A DNA stretch of 64,000 nt from the NCBI RefSeq assembly GCF_023078335.1, contig NZ_CP095550.1, forward strand, positions 3,020,001 to 3,084,000, written 5' to 3'. The stretch is from Metabacillus endolithicus (lineage in GTDB: Bacteria; Bacillota; Bacilli; Bacillales; Bacillaceae). Made by a program: the position numbers and the translations under genes. Positions 27,282-37,551 of this stretch are shown in pieces. Every line of letters begins with the position of its first letter. The first letter of the stretch is position 1. Below the pieces are notes generated by a model. That model worked only from the letters and a program-made list of their open reading frames with translations, did not search any database and had not been told where the DNA came from.

Positions 27282-28049
27282 TTAGGTGTTATAAGAAAAA
27301 AGAGCTGCCCATTCCAAGACAGTTGATATAAAAGATTGCTTGTTTTCTGTGAATTGTTTTATTCTATGTCCATTTGCACCGGATGGATGGGGAAAATTAA
27401 ATAAATAAATATGATCATTAAGCTTATTATTTTTTATTAGGTTTTTCAAAACCTCTTCCACCATTTTGCCTAATGGAATGACTAATGCAGGTGCTTTTAT
27501 CTGTGATAGCTCCTTGGGAAACATTTCATATGCATAAGAAGTTAACAGTGAAGAATGGTTAATTTTGGGACGGTGTCCAGTATAGTTTCTCCCTTGATAG
27601 AAAACAGGGTATTTTATGATTGATGTAGTATGGAGAAAGTCACGGTTTTCGCTAAATAAATAAGAAGAGCTTTTGATATGAAAAACATTTTGTATACCAC
27701 AATGATCAAGCATGTCGATTAAATTTTTCCTCATAGCTCCTGAAAAGCTTGCGGCTATTTTGGCTTTTTTTAGTGTCTGTTCGATTGTGGAAGACTCTGA
27801 AATAGGTAAGCAGTCAATAACTTGTTCGAAGGCTGCCTTCATTTGAGTCCAACCTGGTGTAATTCCTATTATGACAATCTTAGCATGATGGTTGATGTAT
27901 TCATTATGTGGTGAATAGTACATGGTCAACTCGTTATCTCGGTCGTGATCAATCAAAAATGACGTTGTTAATAAATCTTGTTTTTTTAATGGTTTAGCAA
28001 GATTTGATGATTGGATAACAGGTATGAAGGATTGTAGCTTGGGTTCCAT
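27282..28049 (-). CDS. Uracil-DNA glycosylase-superfamily-like protein
   Basis: A 255-aa protein showing the two diagnostic elements of the UDG fold: an N-terminal IVIIGITPGWTQMKAAFEQ (motif 1, GxTPG) and the C-terminal NFPHPSGANGHRIKQF (motif 2, HPSxxN). Between them is ALVIPLGKMVEEVL, which matches the strand-helix seen in family 4/5 enzymes. There are no Cys ligands for the iron-sulphur cluster of family 4. It might excise damaged bases or be a divergent member with another role; activity is not proven. GGGAGAG lies before ATG 28049. It appears monocistronic. Confidence 0.7.
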   Translation of the reverse strand: MEPKLQSFIPVIQSSNLAKPLKKQDLLTTSFLIDHDRDNELTMYYSPHNEYINHHAKIVIIGITPGWTQMKAAFEQVIDCLPISESSTIEQTLKKAKIAASFSGAMRKNLIDMLDHCGIQNVFHIKSSSYLFSENRDFLHTTSIIKYPVFYQGRNYTGHRPKINHSSLLTSYAYEMFPKELSQIKAPALVIPLGKMVEEVLKNLIKNNKLNDHIYLFNFPHPSGANGHRIKQFTENKQSFISTVLEWAALFSYNT

Positions 28050-28227
28050 GATTTCTCTCCCATTAGTTATTGAAGTCTTATTTTATGTACTTTTCTAAAA
28101 GACATACATCCAGGGAATCTGGGGGAATTTGCTGTAGGTTTAATTCTGAAATTGTCGAAAAAAGGTTTTAATATAGGCTCGATGTGGAATGAAAGAAACA
28201 AACACCCATAATAAAGGAGCTGTTGAC

Positions 28228-28839
28228 ATGAAAGCACTGTATTTAAATACATCATTAAAAAAGAGTAATCAGGAATCTAACACAAGTGCACTTATGAAAG
28301 AGTCAAGATATTGGTTAGAAAATAAAGGTGTTACAACCGAGGAATTAAGATTAGCAGATTATCAGATTGCATACGGTATGGAATCCGATATGGGTGAGGG
28401 AGACCAATGGCCTGAGGTATTTGAAAAAATAAAAGAAGCAAATATTGTTGTCATTGGGACACCGATTTGGTTAGGTGAAAAAAGTAGTATTGCCACTTTA
28501 TTAATGGAAAGATTATATGCTTCAAGTATGGAAAAAAATGATAAAGGGCAGAGTATTTTTTATAATAAAATTGGTGGAGCAGTTGTAACCGGAAATGAGG
28601 ATGGTGCAAAGGATTCTGCAAAATCACTTCTGTACGGACTTCAGCACATTGGCTTTACTGTTCCGCCAAATGTTGATGCCTATTGGGTAGGAGAGGCTGG
28701 TCCAGGTCCTTCATATATAGAAGAAGGAAGAGGCAATGACTTCACGAACGGAAAGGTCAAAACATTATCGTATAACCTTGTTCATTTTGCAAAGCTACTA
28801 GTGAATCATCCTATTCCAGGTGAGGGTAATACTTTATAA
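28228..28839 (+). CDS. NAD(P)H-dependent FMN reductase / flavodoxin-fold protein
   Basis: A 203-aa flavodoxin-like enzyme. The N-terminal strand and FMN-phosphate loop are ALYLNTSLKKSNQESNTSAL, followed by VVIGTPIWLGEKSSIATLLM (flavin-ring loop) and GGAVVTGNEDGAKDSAKSLL. ATG 28228 is set by AAAGGAG 12 bases upstream; an upstream in-frame ATG at 28189 precedes the ribosome site. It is probably a cytoplasmic quinone/flavin reductase or arsenate-resistance-type oxidoreductase; the substrate is unknown. Confidence 0.85.
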   Translation: MKALYLNTSLKKSNQESNTSALMKESRYWLENKGVTTEELRLADYQIAYGMESDMGEGDQWPEVFEKIKEANIVVIGTPIWLGEKSSIATLLMERLYASSMEKNDKGQSIFYNKIGGAVVTGNEDGAKDSAKSLLYGLQHIGFTVPPNVDAYWVGEAGPGPSYIEEGRGNDFTNGKVKTLSYNLVHFAKLLVNHPIPGEGNTL

Positions 28840-28847
28840 AGAAATGA

Positions 28848-28878
28848 AAAAGGCTTCCGCATATGCGTGAAGCCTTTT
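28848..28878 (+). terminator. Terminator after the flavodoxin-like gene
   Basis: AAAAGGCTTC pairs with GAAGCCTTTT; the loop itself forms CGC/GCG. It probably serves the convergent GGDEF-EAL gene as well. Confidence 0.8.
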
Positions 28879-28917
28879 AGATTGATTAGAATGACAGCTA
28901 ATGTAGAAAGAAGGAAA

Positions 28918-30661
28918 TCATAGTCCTTTACCTTCAATATTAATGGAGTTTTCTATTAATAATTTTGTTAAAGCATCAGCTGATAAAGGTTTGCTAAACA
29001 TATAACCTTGACCAAAATCACAGCTTAGCTCTTGTAAAAATGTTAGTTGATCAGTACTTTCGATTCCTTCAGCAATGAGTTGATACTCAAGGTTTTTCCC
29101 CATCGTAATGATTGTTTGAACAAGTATTCGACCATCACTATCTAAATTGTTAATAAATGATTTATCTATTTTCAAATTATTAATTGGTAAATACTTCAGG
29201 CTGCTCAAAGAAGAGTATCCTGTTCCGAAGTCATCAATAGAAATGCCAACTCCCATTTTATGAACTTCATATAGTGTGTTTACAGAACCTTTAAAGTCTT
29301 GAATCACGTTTTCAGTTATTTCTAAATCAAGATAATATGGATTCAACTTACTATCATTTAGAATCTTATTAAGGTCTTCTAGAAAGCTATCATCCTGAAA
29401 TTGAATTGGAGAGATATTGACTGCAACTTTGGCTAAAGGTAAATTTTGGTTCTTCCAGAATTTCATCTGCTTACACACTGTTTTTAAAATCCATTTTCCA
29501 ACCTTCTTAATTAAACCTGTTTCCTCCAGAATCGGGATAAATTCAAATGGAGTAATTGTACCAAGTTTTTTATTTTCCCATCTAAGAAGTGCTTCAACCC
29601 CTAAGATCCGGTCACTTTCTAAATGCACAAGTGGTTGATAGAGTATGTGAAATTCATCTTTTTCTAAAGCGTGCTGCATAACATTTTCAATTTGGTATTT
29701 TCGTGTAACTTCTTCATTCAACATTGGATTGCTAAGTTGAATGTGACAGCCATTTTGTTTCTTTGCGTGATACATTGCAATGTCTGCTTGCTGTATAAGT
29801 GTTTCAATAATTTGGTCGGAGGTGGTTTCTTTAGAATATTGGGTGCAGTCGTAGAGACTAATCCCTATGCTTGGTGAAATTACAACAGCTTTATGGTTTA
29901 TTGTGAAAGGTTCTAAAAATGTAGTTAGTATTTGATTTGCGAATTGGGTAATTGTTTCTTTTGTAAACAAATCATTTATAACTAAAATAAATTCGTCTCC
30001 TCCAACTCGTGAAATAAATGCTTGATTGGTAAAAGACTGGGCAAGTCTTGCTGCAACGTTTACTAATAACTGATTACCGAATGAATGACCATAGCTGTCA
30101 TTAATTGTTTTGAAGCGATCTAAGTCTAAGAAAAATAAAGCAATATGAGAGTTTAGATTTCTATCAGGTATCACTTCTTTAAGATGTCTAGTTAATGCAT
30201 TTCGATTAGGTAAATTTGTTAATGTGTCGTAGAAGGCAAGTTGTTGTATCCTCTTTTCATAATCTTTTCGATCTGTTATATCATTTCGGATGGATATGTA
30301 TTGATATGGTTTACCTTTGCTATCTAAAAAAGGAACGATTGTTGTATCTACCCAATAAAAAGAGCCGTCTTTTGCTTGATTTCTAATTTCACCATGCCAT
30401 GTATAACCTTTTGATATTGTTTCCCAAAGAGATTTGAAAAAAGATGAAGTATGGTAGTTTGAATTAATAATTCTATGATCTTGTCCAATTAGTTCCTCTG
30501 AACTATATTTTGAAATTGCACAAAATTTCTTATTAACATAATTAATTCTTCCTTTTTTATCCGTAATAGCGACTATAGAAGATTCATTAAGAGCGAACTC
30601 AATGTCTTTTAACTTCTTTAGGTACTATTTGTAATTTTTCTTCTGCTTGTTGCTCATTCAT
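28918..30661 (-). pseudogene. PAS-GGDEF-EAL cyclic-di-GMP protein, frameshifted near its N-terminus
   Basis: Domains in order: PAS with PAC (~residues 20-140, e.g. [40 protein letters not shown]), GGDEF (VGGDEF intact, so a diguanylate cyclase is possible), and EAL ([19 protein letters not shown], so phosphodiesterase activity is possible). A continuous frame from a GTG at 30174 covers only GGDEF-EAL. The PAS domain lies upstream in the same frame but is cut by a stop near 30627. A good start (ATG 30661) opens another frame reading MNEQQAEEKLQI, and losing one base near 30625 (CC to C) joins the two. It is either a real frameshift or a one-base sequence error. The protein would be soluble and cytoplasmic. 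Confidence 0.82.
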
Positions 30662-30804
30662 ACCGAACCCACCATTTTTTTAATTAGTATAAAATTCCAC
30701 CAAATGAAATGCAGTGATAAACATCACTGTTTATATTATTGATTTATAGTAAAAAAGTATTAAGTGATAAATAAACCATTAGAACATCAAGAGGAGAACA
30801 TAAT

Positions 30805-32915
30805 ATGAAGAAATTACTGACACCTGCTATTGCCTTATTAAATCGATTTTCATTCTCAAAAAAGTTCCTACTACTGTTTGTTATTATCTTCTCGATAGTA
30901 GGCGTATTAGTTGGAAGTGTGGTTGTGAAAATTAATAGTGAGCTCTCATTCGTAAAACAAGAGCAAGTTGGTACCAAGGTGTTGTCGGAATTATATCCAT
31001 TAATTCAACTAACACAGCAGCATAGGGGATTAACAGTTAATGTGATCTCAGGAGATCAATCAGCAGAGTCCAAGCTACAAGAGGTTCGAGGAAAAATCAC
31101 AACACAAATGGATTCTTTTCAAGCAGCTTTGTCTAAAGAAACTTCTATGGAAAAAGTAAGTGATGATGTTAAAAGTGTTGTTCAAGAATGGGAAAAAACT
31201 AAAGATACAACACTTACTATGAGTGTTGGAGATTCAGTTGCACAGCACAATCAGTTGATTTCATTAATGCTCCAAATGCTTCTGGATATTGCAGACGAAA
31301 CAAATCTTACTCTGGATTCAGATCTTGTTAATAACCATATGAATAATTTATTAGTTCAAACTCTACCACAAATAACAGAATTCATGGGGAAATCAAGGGC
31401 ATTGTTGGAGTTGGAGTTGCAACTAAGCAAACGATGACAGAGGATGAGCGAATTCAACTAATTTATTTAATGAGGATGATGGATGAATACATCATTACAG
31501 CAGACAGGACTTATCAAAGAATCTTTGAACTAGATCCTTCCATAAAAGACTCAATGGGACCGTATGTAACAGAGTCAATTACAAATGCAAAAGAAATTGT
31601 TGAGATTATTAATAAAGATATACTAGAAGCATCAAAGATTACAATAGAACCGAATGTTTATTTTGAAAAAACAACGATGACGATTAATAAGATTTATGAG
31701 TTATTATCGTATCAAACTGATGGATTAGATAAAGTTTTAGATGAAAAAGTAATTTCACTTAGTACTGAGCGTTTCGTGACAATTGGAGCGGCAATCTTTG
31801 TGTTACTTATCCTAATTTACTTAGTTACTGGTTTTTATTTTGGAATAAAAGATTCGGTGCGAAAAATTCGGCATGCGACAAACAAAATTGCTCACAAGGA
31901 TTTGTCTGCAACACTTGATATTACCTCAAAAGATGAATTTGGGATGATTTCAACTTCTCTAAATTCAATGATTGTTGCTGTAAGAGAAGTTATCCAGAAT
32001 AGCCAGCAGGTTTCTCAAGAAGTTGCCTCAGCTAGTCAAGAGTTGCTTTCAATTACAGAGGAAACAACTCAAGCGACAAATACAATTACATCTTCTGTTG
32101 AGGAAGTTGCGATGATTGTTGAGCAGCAGTCGACTCAATCTAAGGATAATGTTGAATTAGTTCAAAACCTTTCAGAGAAACTAAACTCAATTTCTATTGT
32201 TACATCTGAAGTATCATCTTCCTCTACTACTTCAGCGGAGGAAGCAGAAAAAGGGAATCGTACTGTAAATGAGACGATTACACAGATGAAGGTCATTCAA
32301 GACGCAGTAAAAAGAACGTCTGATGTTATTCAGAGATTGGGAGAAAGATCAAATGAAATTGGTTCCATTTTAGACGCGATTACATCAATTGCCCAACAAA
32401 CAAATCTATTAAGCTTAAATGCAGCAATTGAAGCAGCTAGAGCTGGGGAACATGGAAAAGGATTTGCGGTGGTTGCAGGAGAAGTGAAAAAACTAGCAGA
32501 TGAATCTTCACAATCTGCAAATAAAATCCGTCAAATTATTAGTGAAATACAAGCTGATACAAAGGATACCATGGGAGCAATGGAAGGTGTGGCTGCAGAA
32601 ACAAACGAAGGAATGAACTTAGTAGAATTAACTGGTACTTCATTCTCGCATATATTTGAACGTACAAAAAAGGTAGCAAAAGAGATCGAAGAAATAGCAA
32701 ATTCAGCAAACGGGATGCTAAACAGGGTAGATCAATTATCTTCTTCGATACGAGAGTCAGCGAAACAAACAGAAATAACAGAAGAGAGTACACAAATGGT
32801 AGCTGCATCTACAGAAGAGCAGCTAGCTTCAATGGAGGAAATTACTTCCTCAGCTAATGAATTAAGTACAAGAGCTCAACAGTTACATGATATTGTTGAG
32901 GAATTTAAATTATAA
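30805..32915 (+). pseudogene. Methyl-accepting chemotaxis protein with NIT-like input domain, split by a one-base frameshift
   Basis: Frame 1 (30805-31437) holds TM1 (~20-45) and half of a NIT-like extracellular bundle (LIQLTQQHRGL). Frame 2 (to 32915) holds the rest, then TM2 ([20 protein letters not shown]), HAMP and the signalling domain with the tip ([20 protein letters not shown]). At about 31404 the text ATTGTTGG would restore a single frame if it read ATTGGTTGG, giving GVGVATKQT before [11 protein letters not shown] therefore annotate one gene of about 703 codons. GAGGAGA precedes ATG 30805. If the shift is real, the receptor is dead, although a shortened protein could start at ATG 31434. 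Confidence 0.85.
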
Positions 32916-32960
32916 AGGTGGGTGTCCAGAATTAGAAAACTAATTCTGGATTTTTTAATA

Positions 32961-32989
32961 TTGACATGTGGTAAATTATGGTATAGTAT
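32961..32989 (+). promoter_or_regulatory. Promoter of the tetR-type gene
   Basis: TTGACA (32961-32966), then TAGTAT (32984-32989) at 17 bp. The operator copy begins 4 bases after the -10. Confidence 0.55.
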
Positions 32990-32992
32990 TTT

Positions 32993-33013
32993 ATTGAACA
33001 GTGGTTAATAAAG
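32993..33013 (+). promoter_or_regulatory. TetR-type operator, copy 1
   Basis: TTGAACAGTGGTTAAT is present here and again at 33618-33633, ahead of the next gene. This copy covers the expected transcription start of the regulator gene, which suits autorepression. Confidence 0.7.
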
Positions 33014-33046
33014 AGTGAGGAGAGTAAAATCTCACCTAGAAAATCA

Positions 33047-33601
33047 GTGGATAAAGAATTATCAAGAGAAATGATCCTAGACGTAGCCAGAATTCTTTTC
33101 GTAAAAGATGGATATGAACATGTTTCAATGAGAAAGATTGCAAAAGAACTTGGGTATAGCCATGGAGCACTTTATTATCATTTTAAAAACAAGGCAGAGT
33201 TATTTTATGCACTAGTCGCGGATGGTTTTTTCTTGTTAGATCAAAAGTTAGAAGAAGTCATGGCAAAGGAGCTTTCAAAAGAAGATAAACTAAAAGAAGT
33301 ATTTCTAGCTTATATTCACTTTGGAATAACCAATCCGAGTCATTATGAAACGATGTTTCTTACAAAAGACCAAGAATTAAAGAGCTTTTTACAAGAAGAG
33401 CCTAATAACAGTTTTGAAAACTTTGCACAGGCAGTTCATTCTTTAGTGAACACAAAAATTACACCGAAGGATATTTATTCAATCTTTTTGTCTCTCCACG
33501 GCTTTGTTACACATTTCATTTTTAAGGGTCAGGAATATGAGGATAGTAAAGATCTTGCAGAATCGCATATCCAATTAATTTTGCGTTCGATAGAGTCATA
33601 A
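33047..33601 (+). CDS. TetR-family transcriptional regulator
   Basis: A ~185-aa repressor. The HTH is clear: SREMILDVARILFVKDGYEH, MRKIAKELGYSHGALYYHF. The C-terminal domain is of a generic TetR type. The earliest conventional start is GTG 33047, but the best ribosome site (GAGGAGAG, 33017-33024) is too far from it. The frame stays open upstream and reads ISPRKSVDKELS from an ATC at 33029, 5 bases after that site. Close relatives, as I recall, begin with MSPRKS, so the true start may be 33029 with a non-standard or mis-sequenced codon. It shares a duplicated operator with the epimerase gene downstream. Confidence 0.88.
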   Translation: MDKELSREMILDVARILFVKDGYEHVSMRKIAKELGYSHGALYYHFKNKAELFYALVADGFFLLDQKLEEVMAKELSKEDKLKEVFLAYIHFGITNPSHYETMFLTKDQELKSFLQEEPNNSFENFAQAVHSLVNTKITPKDIYSIFLSLHGFVTHFIFKGQEYEDSKDLAESHIQLILRSIES

Positions 33602-33613
33602 TTTTTTTTGGTA

Positions 33614-33638
33614 TTAATTGAACAGTGGTTAATTAAAG
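33614..33638 (+). promoter_or_regulatory. TetR-type operator, copy 2
   Basis: TTAATTGAAC..GTTAATTAA forms an imperfect palindrome containing the same TTGAACAGTGGTTAAT as copy 1. It lies directly before the Shine-Dalgarno (AAAGGAGG) of the epimerase gene. Confidence 0.7.
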
Positions 33639-33649
33639 GAGGATGAATA

Positions 33650-34598
33650 ATGAAAAAAGCATTAGTACTTGGTGCATCTGGTGGTATAGGGAGTGCTATT
33701 ACATTTGAGTTAATCTCTCGGGGAATTAAAGTAATTGCTTTTGCTCGGAATATAAAAAAGCTAAAAGCATTATATGAAGGAAACAACCTTGTAGAAATCA
33801 AAGAGGGAGATGTTTTTAACTATTCTCAATTAATGGATGCAGCAAAGGGTGCAGAGTGTATTTATCATGCAGTAAATTTACCTTATCAGGAGTGGCAAAC
33901 AAAACAAGAACCGATGATAAACAATATTTTACAAGTGTCAGAGAATGTTGAAATTTAAACTTGCAGTTGTTGACAATATTTACTCTTATGCTGAAAGTAC
34001 AGGAGAAAAAGCATCTGAGGAGTATGAGAAAAATCCACAAACGAAAAAAGGGAAAATTCGTTTGAAAATTGGGAAGAAGGTAATGGACTCAAAGGTTCAA
34101 GCATTTATAGCGCATTTTCCTGATTTTTATGGACCATATGCTGAAAGTACAGTTCTCCACTATTTCCTTCAGTCAATAATCGATCATAAAAAGGCAATGT
34201 TTGTTGGGGATAAAAAAGTACCAAGAGAGTATATTTATACTCCAGATGGAGCGAAAGCACTGGTAGAGCTTTCTTTACATGAAAAAGCTTACGGACAATG
34301 CTGGAATATTCCTGGTACAGGAGTGATAACAGGTGAAGAAATCATTAAGATCATACAGGAAATAACAGGCTATTCAAGAAAGGTTTCAACAGTAACAAAA
34401 AATATGGTGCGTTTTATCGGGATTTTTGACCCTAGCATGAAAGAGTATGTAGAGATGTATGATCTGACTCAAAAACCGCTAATTTTAAATGGAGAAAAAT
34501 TAGAATGTTTAATAGGACCAATTCAAAAAACCTCTTATAAAGAGGGTTTAGAAGGAACATTAAATACCATGAAGGAAAAAGGTCTAATTACTATATAA
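33650..34598 (+). pseudogene. NAD(P)-dependent epimerase/dehydratase-like protein (atypical SDR), split by a one-base frameshift
   Basis: The N-terminal frame (33650-33958) has the Rossmann motif VLGASGGIGSAITFELISRG. The second frame (to 34598) continues the fold (DNIYSYAEST, GPYAESTVLHYF, YIYTPDGAKALVELSLHEKA, WNIPGTGVITGEEIIKII). At ~33955, GAAATTTAAAC ends frame 1; with TT instead of TTT it reads through as EIKLAVVDNIYSY. The product, ~315 aa, is a cytoplasmic oxidoreductase or epimerase of unknown substrate. The strong ribosome site AAAGGAGG and a copy of the TetR operator precede it. It is probably the main target of the TetR gene upstream. Confidence 0.82.
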
Positions 34599-34607
34599 TT
34601 CTGGAAT

Positions 34608-34641
34608 AAAAAAGATGTCTTGAAATTTTGACATCTTTTTT
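34608..34641 (+). terminator. Terminator after the epimerase gene
   Basis: AAAAAAGATGTC pairs with GACATCTTTTTT around a 10-base loop. Confidence 0.85.
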
Positions 34642-34807
34642 AATTACATTGTTAGAATATCTTTCATTTTACTAGATACTGAGAGAAACATATTATAAGA
34701 TTTTATATACATCATTAAAATTGTGTAAATTTTCCTAATTTTTTCCCTAGTAAAGTACATATAGTGCTATTATATAAGTAAAATTCTGACAAAAATGAGG
34801 ATAATTC

Positions 34808-36043
34808 ATGAATAAGATTGGGCAAATTTCTCTAGTAATGATATCAATATTGTATACAGGAATTGAAAAGATTTTATACAATGAGGCATTTTTTTCATTG
34901 GATTTTTTCGTTTTTACTATTATTGCCTGGGTATGTGGAAGGCAATATGATGTAGCAAGATATTATACAAAAAAGGCACGTGCAAGTGAAGAGAGTTATA
35001 AACAATTGATTGACTCTTTACCTGAATCTATTATTATTCATCAAAACCAAAAGATTATCTATATAAACAATGCAGCTGCTCAGATGGTAGGAGCTAAAAT
35101 CAAAACTGATGTTATTGGTAAATCCCTTTTTGACTTCATCACACCCAGATATCAGGAACGTGTATATGAGCGTATGAAATTGATTCATAAAGAAAAACAG
35201 CCATTAAGTAATATTGAATATGAAGTTCAACGTTTAGATGGAGTGAGGTTTTTCTTTGATGGTACATCTATGTCGATCACATTTGGTGAAAGAGATGCAG
35301 TGTTGACGATTGGAAAAGATATTACGGAGAAAAAAGAACATACAGAACGCTTGCTATTAAAATCAGAAAAGCTTGCCTTACTAGGTCAAATGGCTGCAGG
35401 AATTGCCCATGAGATAAGAAATCCCCTTACATCAATAAAGGGGTTTATTCAGTTATTTAAATCAAATCAGTTAGAAGAAACGTATTATAATATTGTTTTA
35501 TCTGAACTTGACCGAATCAATTCAATCGTTGGAGAGTTTCTTGTTCTTACTAAACCAAGTGCTTCTATTTTTGTAGAAAAAGATATAAAAGAGTTAATAA
35601 AAGACGTTATAACATTAATGAACACTCAATCAATTATCAATAACATTCAAATCTTTTCAGAGTTTGATCCTGATCTACCTAAGATATGCTGTGAAGAAGC
35701 TCAACTAAAGCAGGTATTTTTAAATTTATTTAAAAATGCAATTGAAGCGATGCCAAATGGAGGTCAAATTGAATTAAAAGTTAAGCTAATAGAAGCTGGA
35801 ACAATATCTGTTCAACTTATTGATCAGGGGGTAGGTATTTCACCAGAAAGATTACCGACCCTTGGTGAGCCCTTTTATACCACGAAGGAAAAGGGCACAG
35901 GTTTGGGACTAATGACTTGTTATAAGATTATAGAATCACATAAAGGCGGTATGACTATTCAAAGTGAAGTGAATAAGGGCACGACCATTCAACTTACTTT
36001 ACCGACTATGACTCAGTCCTTATTAAAAAGGGAATTTGTATAG
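34808..36043 (+). CDS. PAS-domain sensor histidine kinase, sporulation-kinase-like
   Basis: An N-terminal ~50 residues with two hydrophobic stretches precede a PAS domain (~65-185: YKQLIDSLPESIIIHQNQKI, VIGKSLFDFITPRY), HisKA (GQMAAGIAHEIRNPLTSIKG, His ~205) and HATPase_c (NLFKNAIEAMPNGGQ, DQGVGISPERLPTLGEPFY, GTGLGLMTCYKIIESH). There is no adjacent response regulator. The layout matches KinE/KinD-type kinases of the sporulation phosphorelay; that assignment is inferred. GAGGATAA precedes ATG 34808. Confidence 0.9.
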   Translation: MNKIGQISLVMISILYTGIEKILYNEAFFSLDFFVFTIIAWVCGRQYDVARYYTKKARASEESYKQLIDSLPESIIIHQNQKIIYINNAAAQMVGAKIKTDVIGKSLFDFITPRYQERVYERMKLIHKEKQPLSNIEYEVQRLDGVRFFFDGTSMSITFGERDAVLTIGKDITEKKEHTERLLLKSEKLALLGQMAAGIAHEIRNPLTSIKGFIQLFKSNQLEETYYNIVLSELDRINSIVGEFLVLTKPSASIFVEKDIKELIKDVITLMNTQSIINNIQIFSEFDPDLPKICCEEAQLKQVFLNLFKNAIEAMPNGGQIELKVKLIEAGTISVQLIDQGVGISPERLPTLGEPFYTTKEKGTGLGLMTCYKIIESHKGGMTIQSEVNKGTTIQLTLPTMTQSLLKREFV

Positions 36044-36060
36044 GAAATGAGATAATAAAA

Positions 36061-36091
36061 TAACAGAGGGTTACTTAAAGGCCCTCTGTTA
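36061..36091. terminator. Bidirectional terminator between the kinase and the YpiB-like locus
   Basis: The stem TAACAGAGGG with CCCTCTGTTA encloses an 11-base loop between convergent genes. Confidence 0.7.
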
Positions 36092-36097
36092 CTTTAT

Positions 36098-36658
36098 TTA
36101 TTTCTGAATTTCTTTTAATTGATTAACCAACTCATGAAACAGTTCTTCGTCTCGGTCATCCAATGCCTTATTGATCCTGCTTTTCAATAAAGCAATTTCA
36201 ACAACTGAATCTGTTGCTTTTGCATCTTTTTCTGATTGTTCGTATTGTTTAATAGAATGAATTCGATGTGTTTCAACAAGCTGTGTATAGCGGTGATCAG
36301 AATGTTTACCAAAGTAGTGGAGGATGAGATAAACTTTTTCAGAAGGTACTGCTCATTAGTGAACCAAAAGTTCTCGTGAAACATCTTCTGTTTTTTGACC
36401 ATTAGTGTAAAAGAGAAACCCAGACTCATCAGAATTAATACTTGAAACAACAATCGTACGGTCTTTTGAATGAACATAATCAGTAAAAGATAAGTTCTTA
36501 AGAATATGATGGTTTTTCTGAATATATTCTATAAGTCTCCGAGCTTCTTTATTTTTTAACTGATGATTGTTCAAGAACCATTTTAGAAATTCGTCTTTCT
36601 TACTAGTTGAGATCCAGTTCATAATATCCTCCTTTCTAGCACTCTTTCCTTCTATCAT
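36098..36658 (-). pseudogene. YpiB-like (UPF0302) protein interrupted by two adjacent in-frame stop codons
   Basis: Reading on the minus strand from 36658 gives an intact-looking 100-aa start (MNWISTSKKDEFLKWFLNNH, LKNKEARRLIEYIQKNHHIL) that ends at TAA-TGA (36353-36358). The same frame then continues with strongly protein-like sequence to 36098 (VPSEKVYLILHYFGKHSDHR, YTQLVETHRIHSIKQYEQSE, KSRINKALDDRDEELFHELV). The total of ~186 codons fits the YpiB family length. No single substitution removes both stops, so either the gene is decayed or two compensating indels (one in the TTTT of GAACTTTTGG) moved the frame briefly. ATG 36622 (MNWIS) with AGGAGG upstream is the likely true start. Family assignment is moderate. 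Confidence 0.6.
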
Positions 36659-36851
36659 AACAGATCTATTACAGTAAATTACATACTTATCATGATAAAG
36701 GTATAATTTTTAACATGAATATGGTAAGTTTTCTTACATTAGTTAATGAATAACAAAATAGTGAGCTTTGCGATTATATACAGGTTAGTTAATTATGTTA
36801 TGATCGGGTAAAAGACAATTAGTATAATCAGGCTTTAAAAGGGAGAAATGA

Positions 36852-37454
36852 ATGGAAGAGAAGGATTATGAACACTTGCTTAATATTTGTACGTCAGGAG
36901 ATCAGAAGGGGTTTCACAAGTCCTTTCATTATCATCGTTATGAACCTACTCCTTATAATGGATTAAAGCAGCTATTTTCTCAATATCAGTTGCAAAGTAA
37001 TGACCGAATCGTTGATTTTGGATGCGGTAAGGGCAGGTTGCCATTTTACGTTCACTACTTATTTGGATCTTCTGTAGCCGGAGTCGAGATGAACAAAGAC
37101 TTTTATGAAATGGCAGTGAAAAATCGTTCCTGTTATTTAAAAAAAACGAAAAAGAATGGTAACAATATTATTTTTCACAATTGCCTTGCCGAACACTACC
37201 CAGTTAAACAGGCTGACAATATTTTTTATTTTTTTAATCCATTCTCTATTCAAATCTTTATGAAGGTTATGAATAACATTATGTACTCCTTTGAGAAATG
37301 TGAACGACACCTTGAGGTGATTTTATATTATGCGGCTGAAGAATACATTTATTACTTAGAAAATCAGACTGCTTTTTCCCTTAAACAAGAGATTAAGATC
37401 AATGGACTATATGAACAAAATCAGAATGAGAGATTTTTAATATATGAATTGTAA
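36852..37454 (+). CDS. Class I SAM-dependent methyltransferase-like protein
   Basis: A 200-aa soluble protein. Motif I VDFGCGKGRLPFYVHYLFG and the following acidic strand AGVEMNKDFYEMA show the SAM-binding Rossmann fold. FYFFNPFSIQIFMKVMNNI probably contains the motif IV equivalent (NPF). The substrate is unknown. The region just upstream (36659-36851) is AT-rich, with AAAGGGAG as ribosome site before ATG 36852. It is monocistronic as far as I can see. Confidence 0.82.
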   Translation: MEEKDYEHLLNICTSGDQKGFHKSFHYHRYEPTPYNGLKQLFSQYQLQSNDRIVDFGCGKGRLPFYVHYLFGSSVAGVEMNKDFYEMAVKNRSCYLKKTKKNGNNIIFHNCLAEHYPVKQADNIFYFFNPFSIQIFMKVMNNIMYSFEKCERHLEVILYYAAEEYIYYLENQTAFSLKQEIKINGLYEQNQNERFLIYEL

Positions 37455-37551
37455 CTAAGATCGTCCTTTAAGCTTGAACGTATTTAGAGATTTCTACTTG
37501 ATACGTTATAATCAGTATATAACTGTTTATTTTAAGGGTTGAAGAAGCGTT

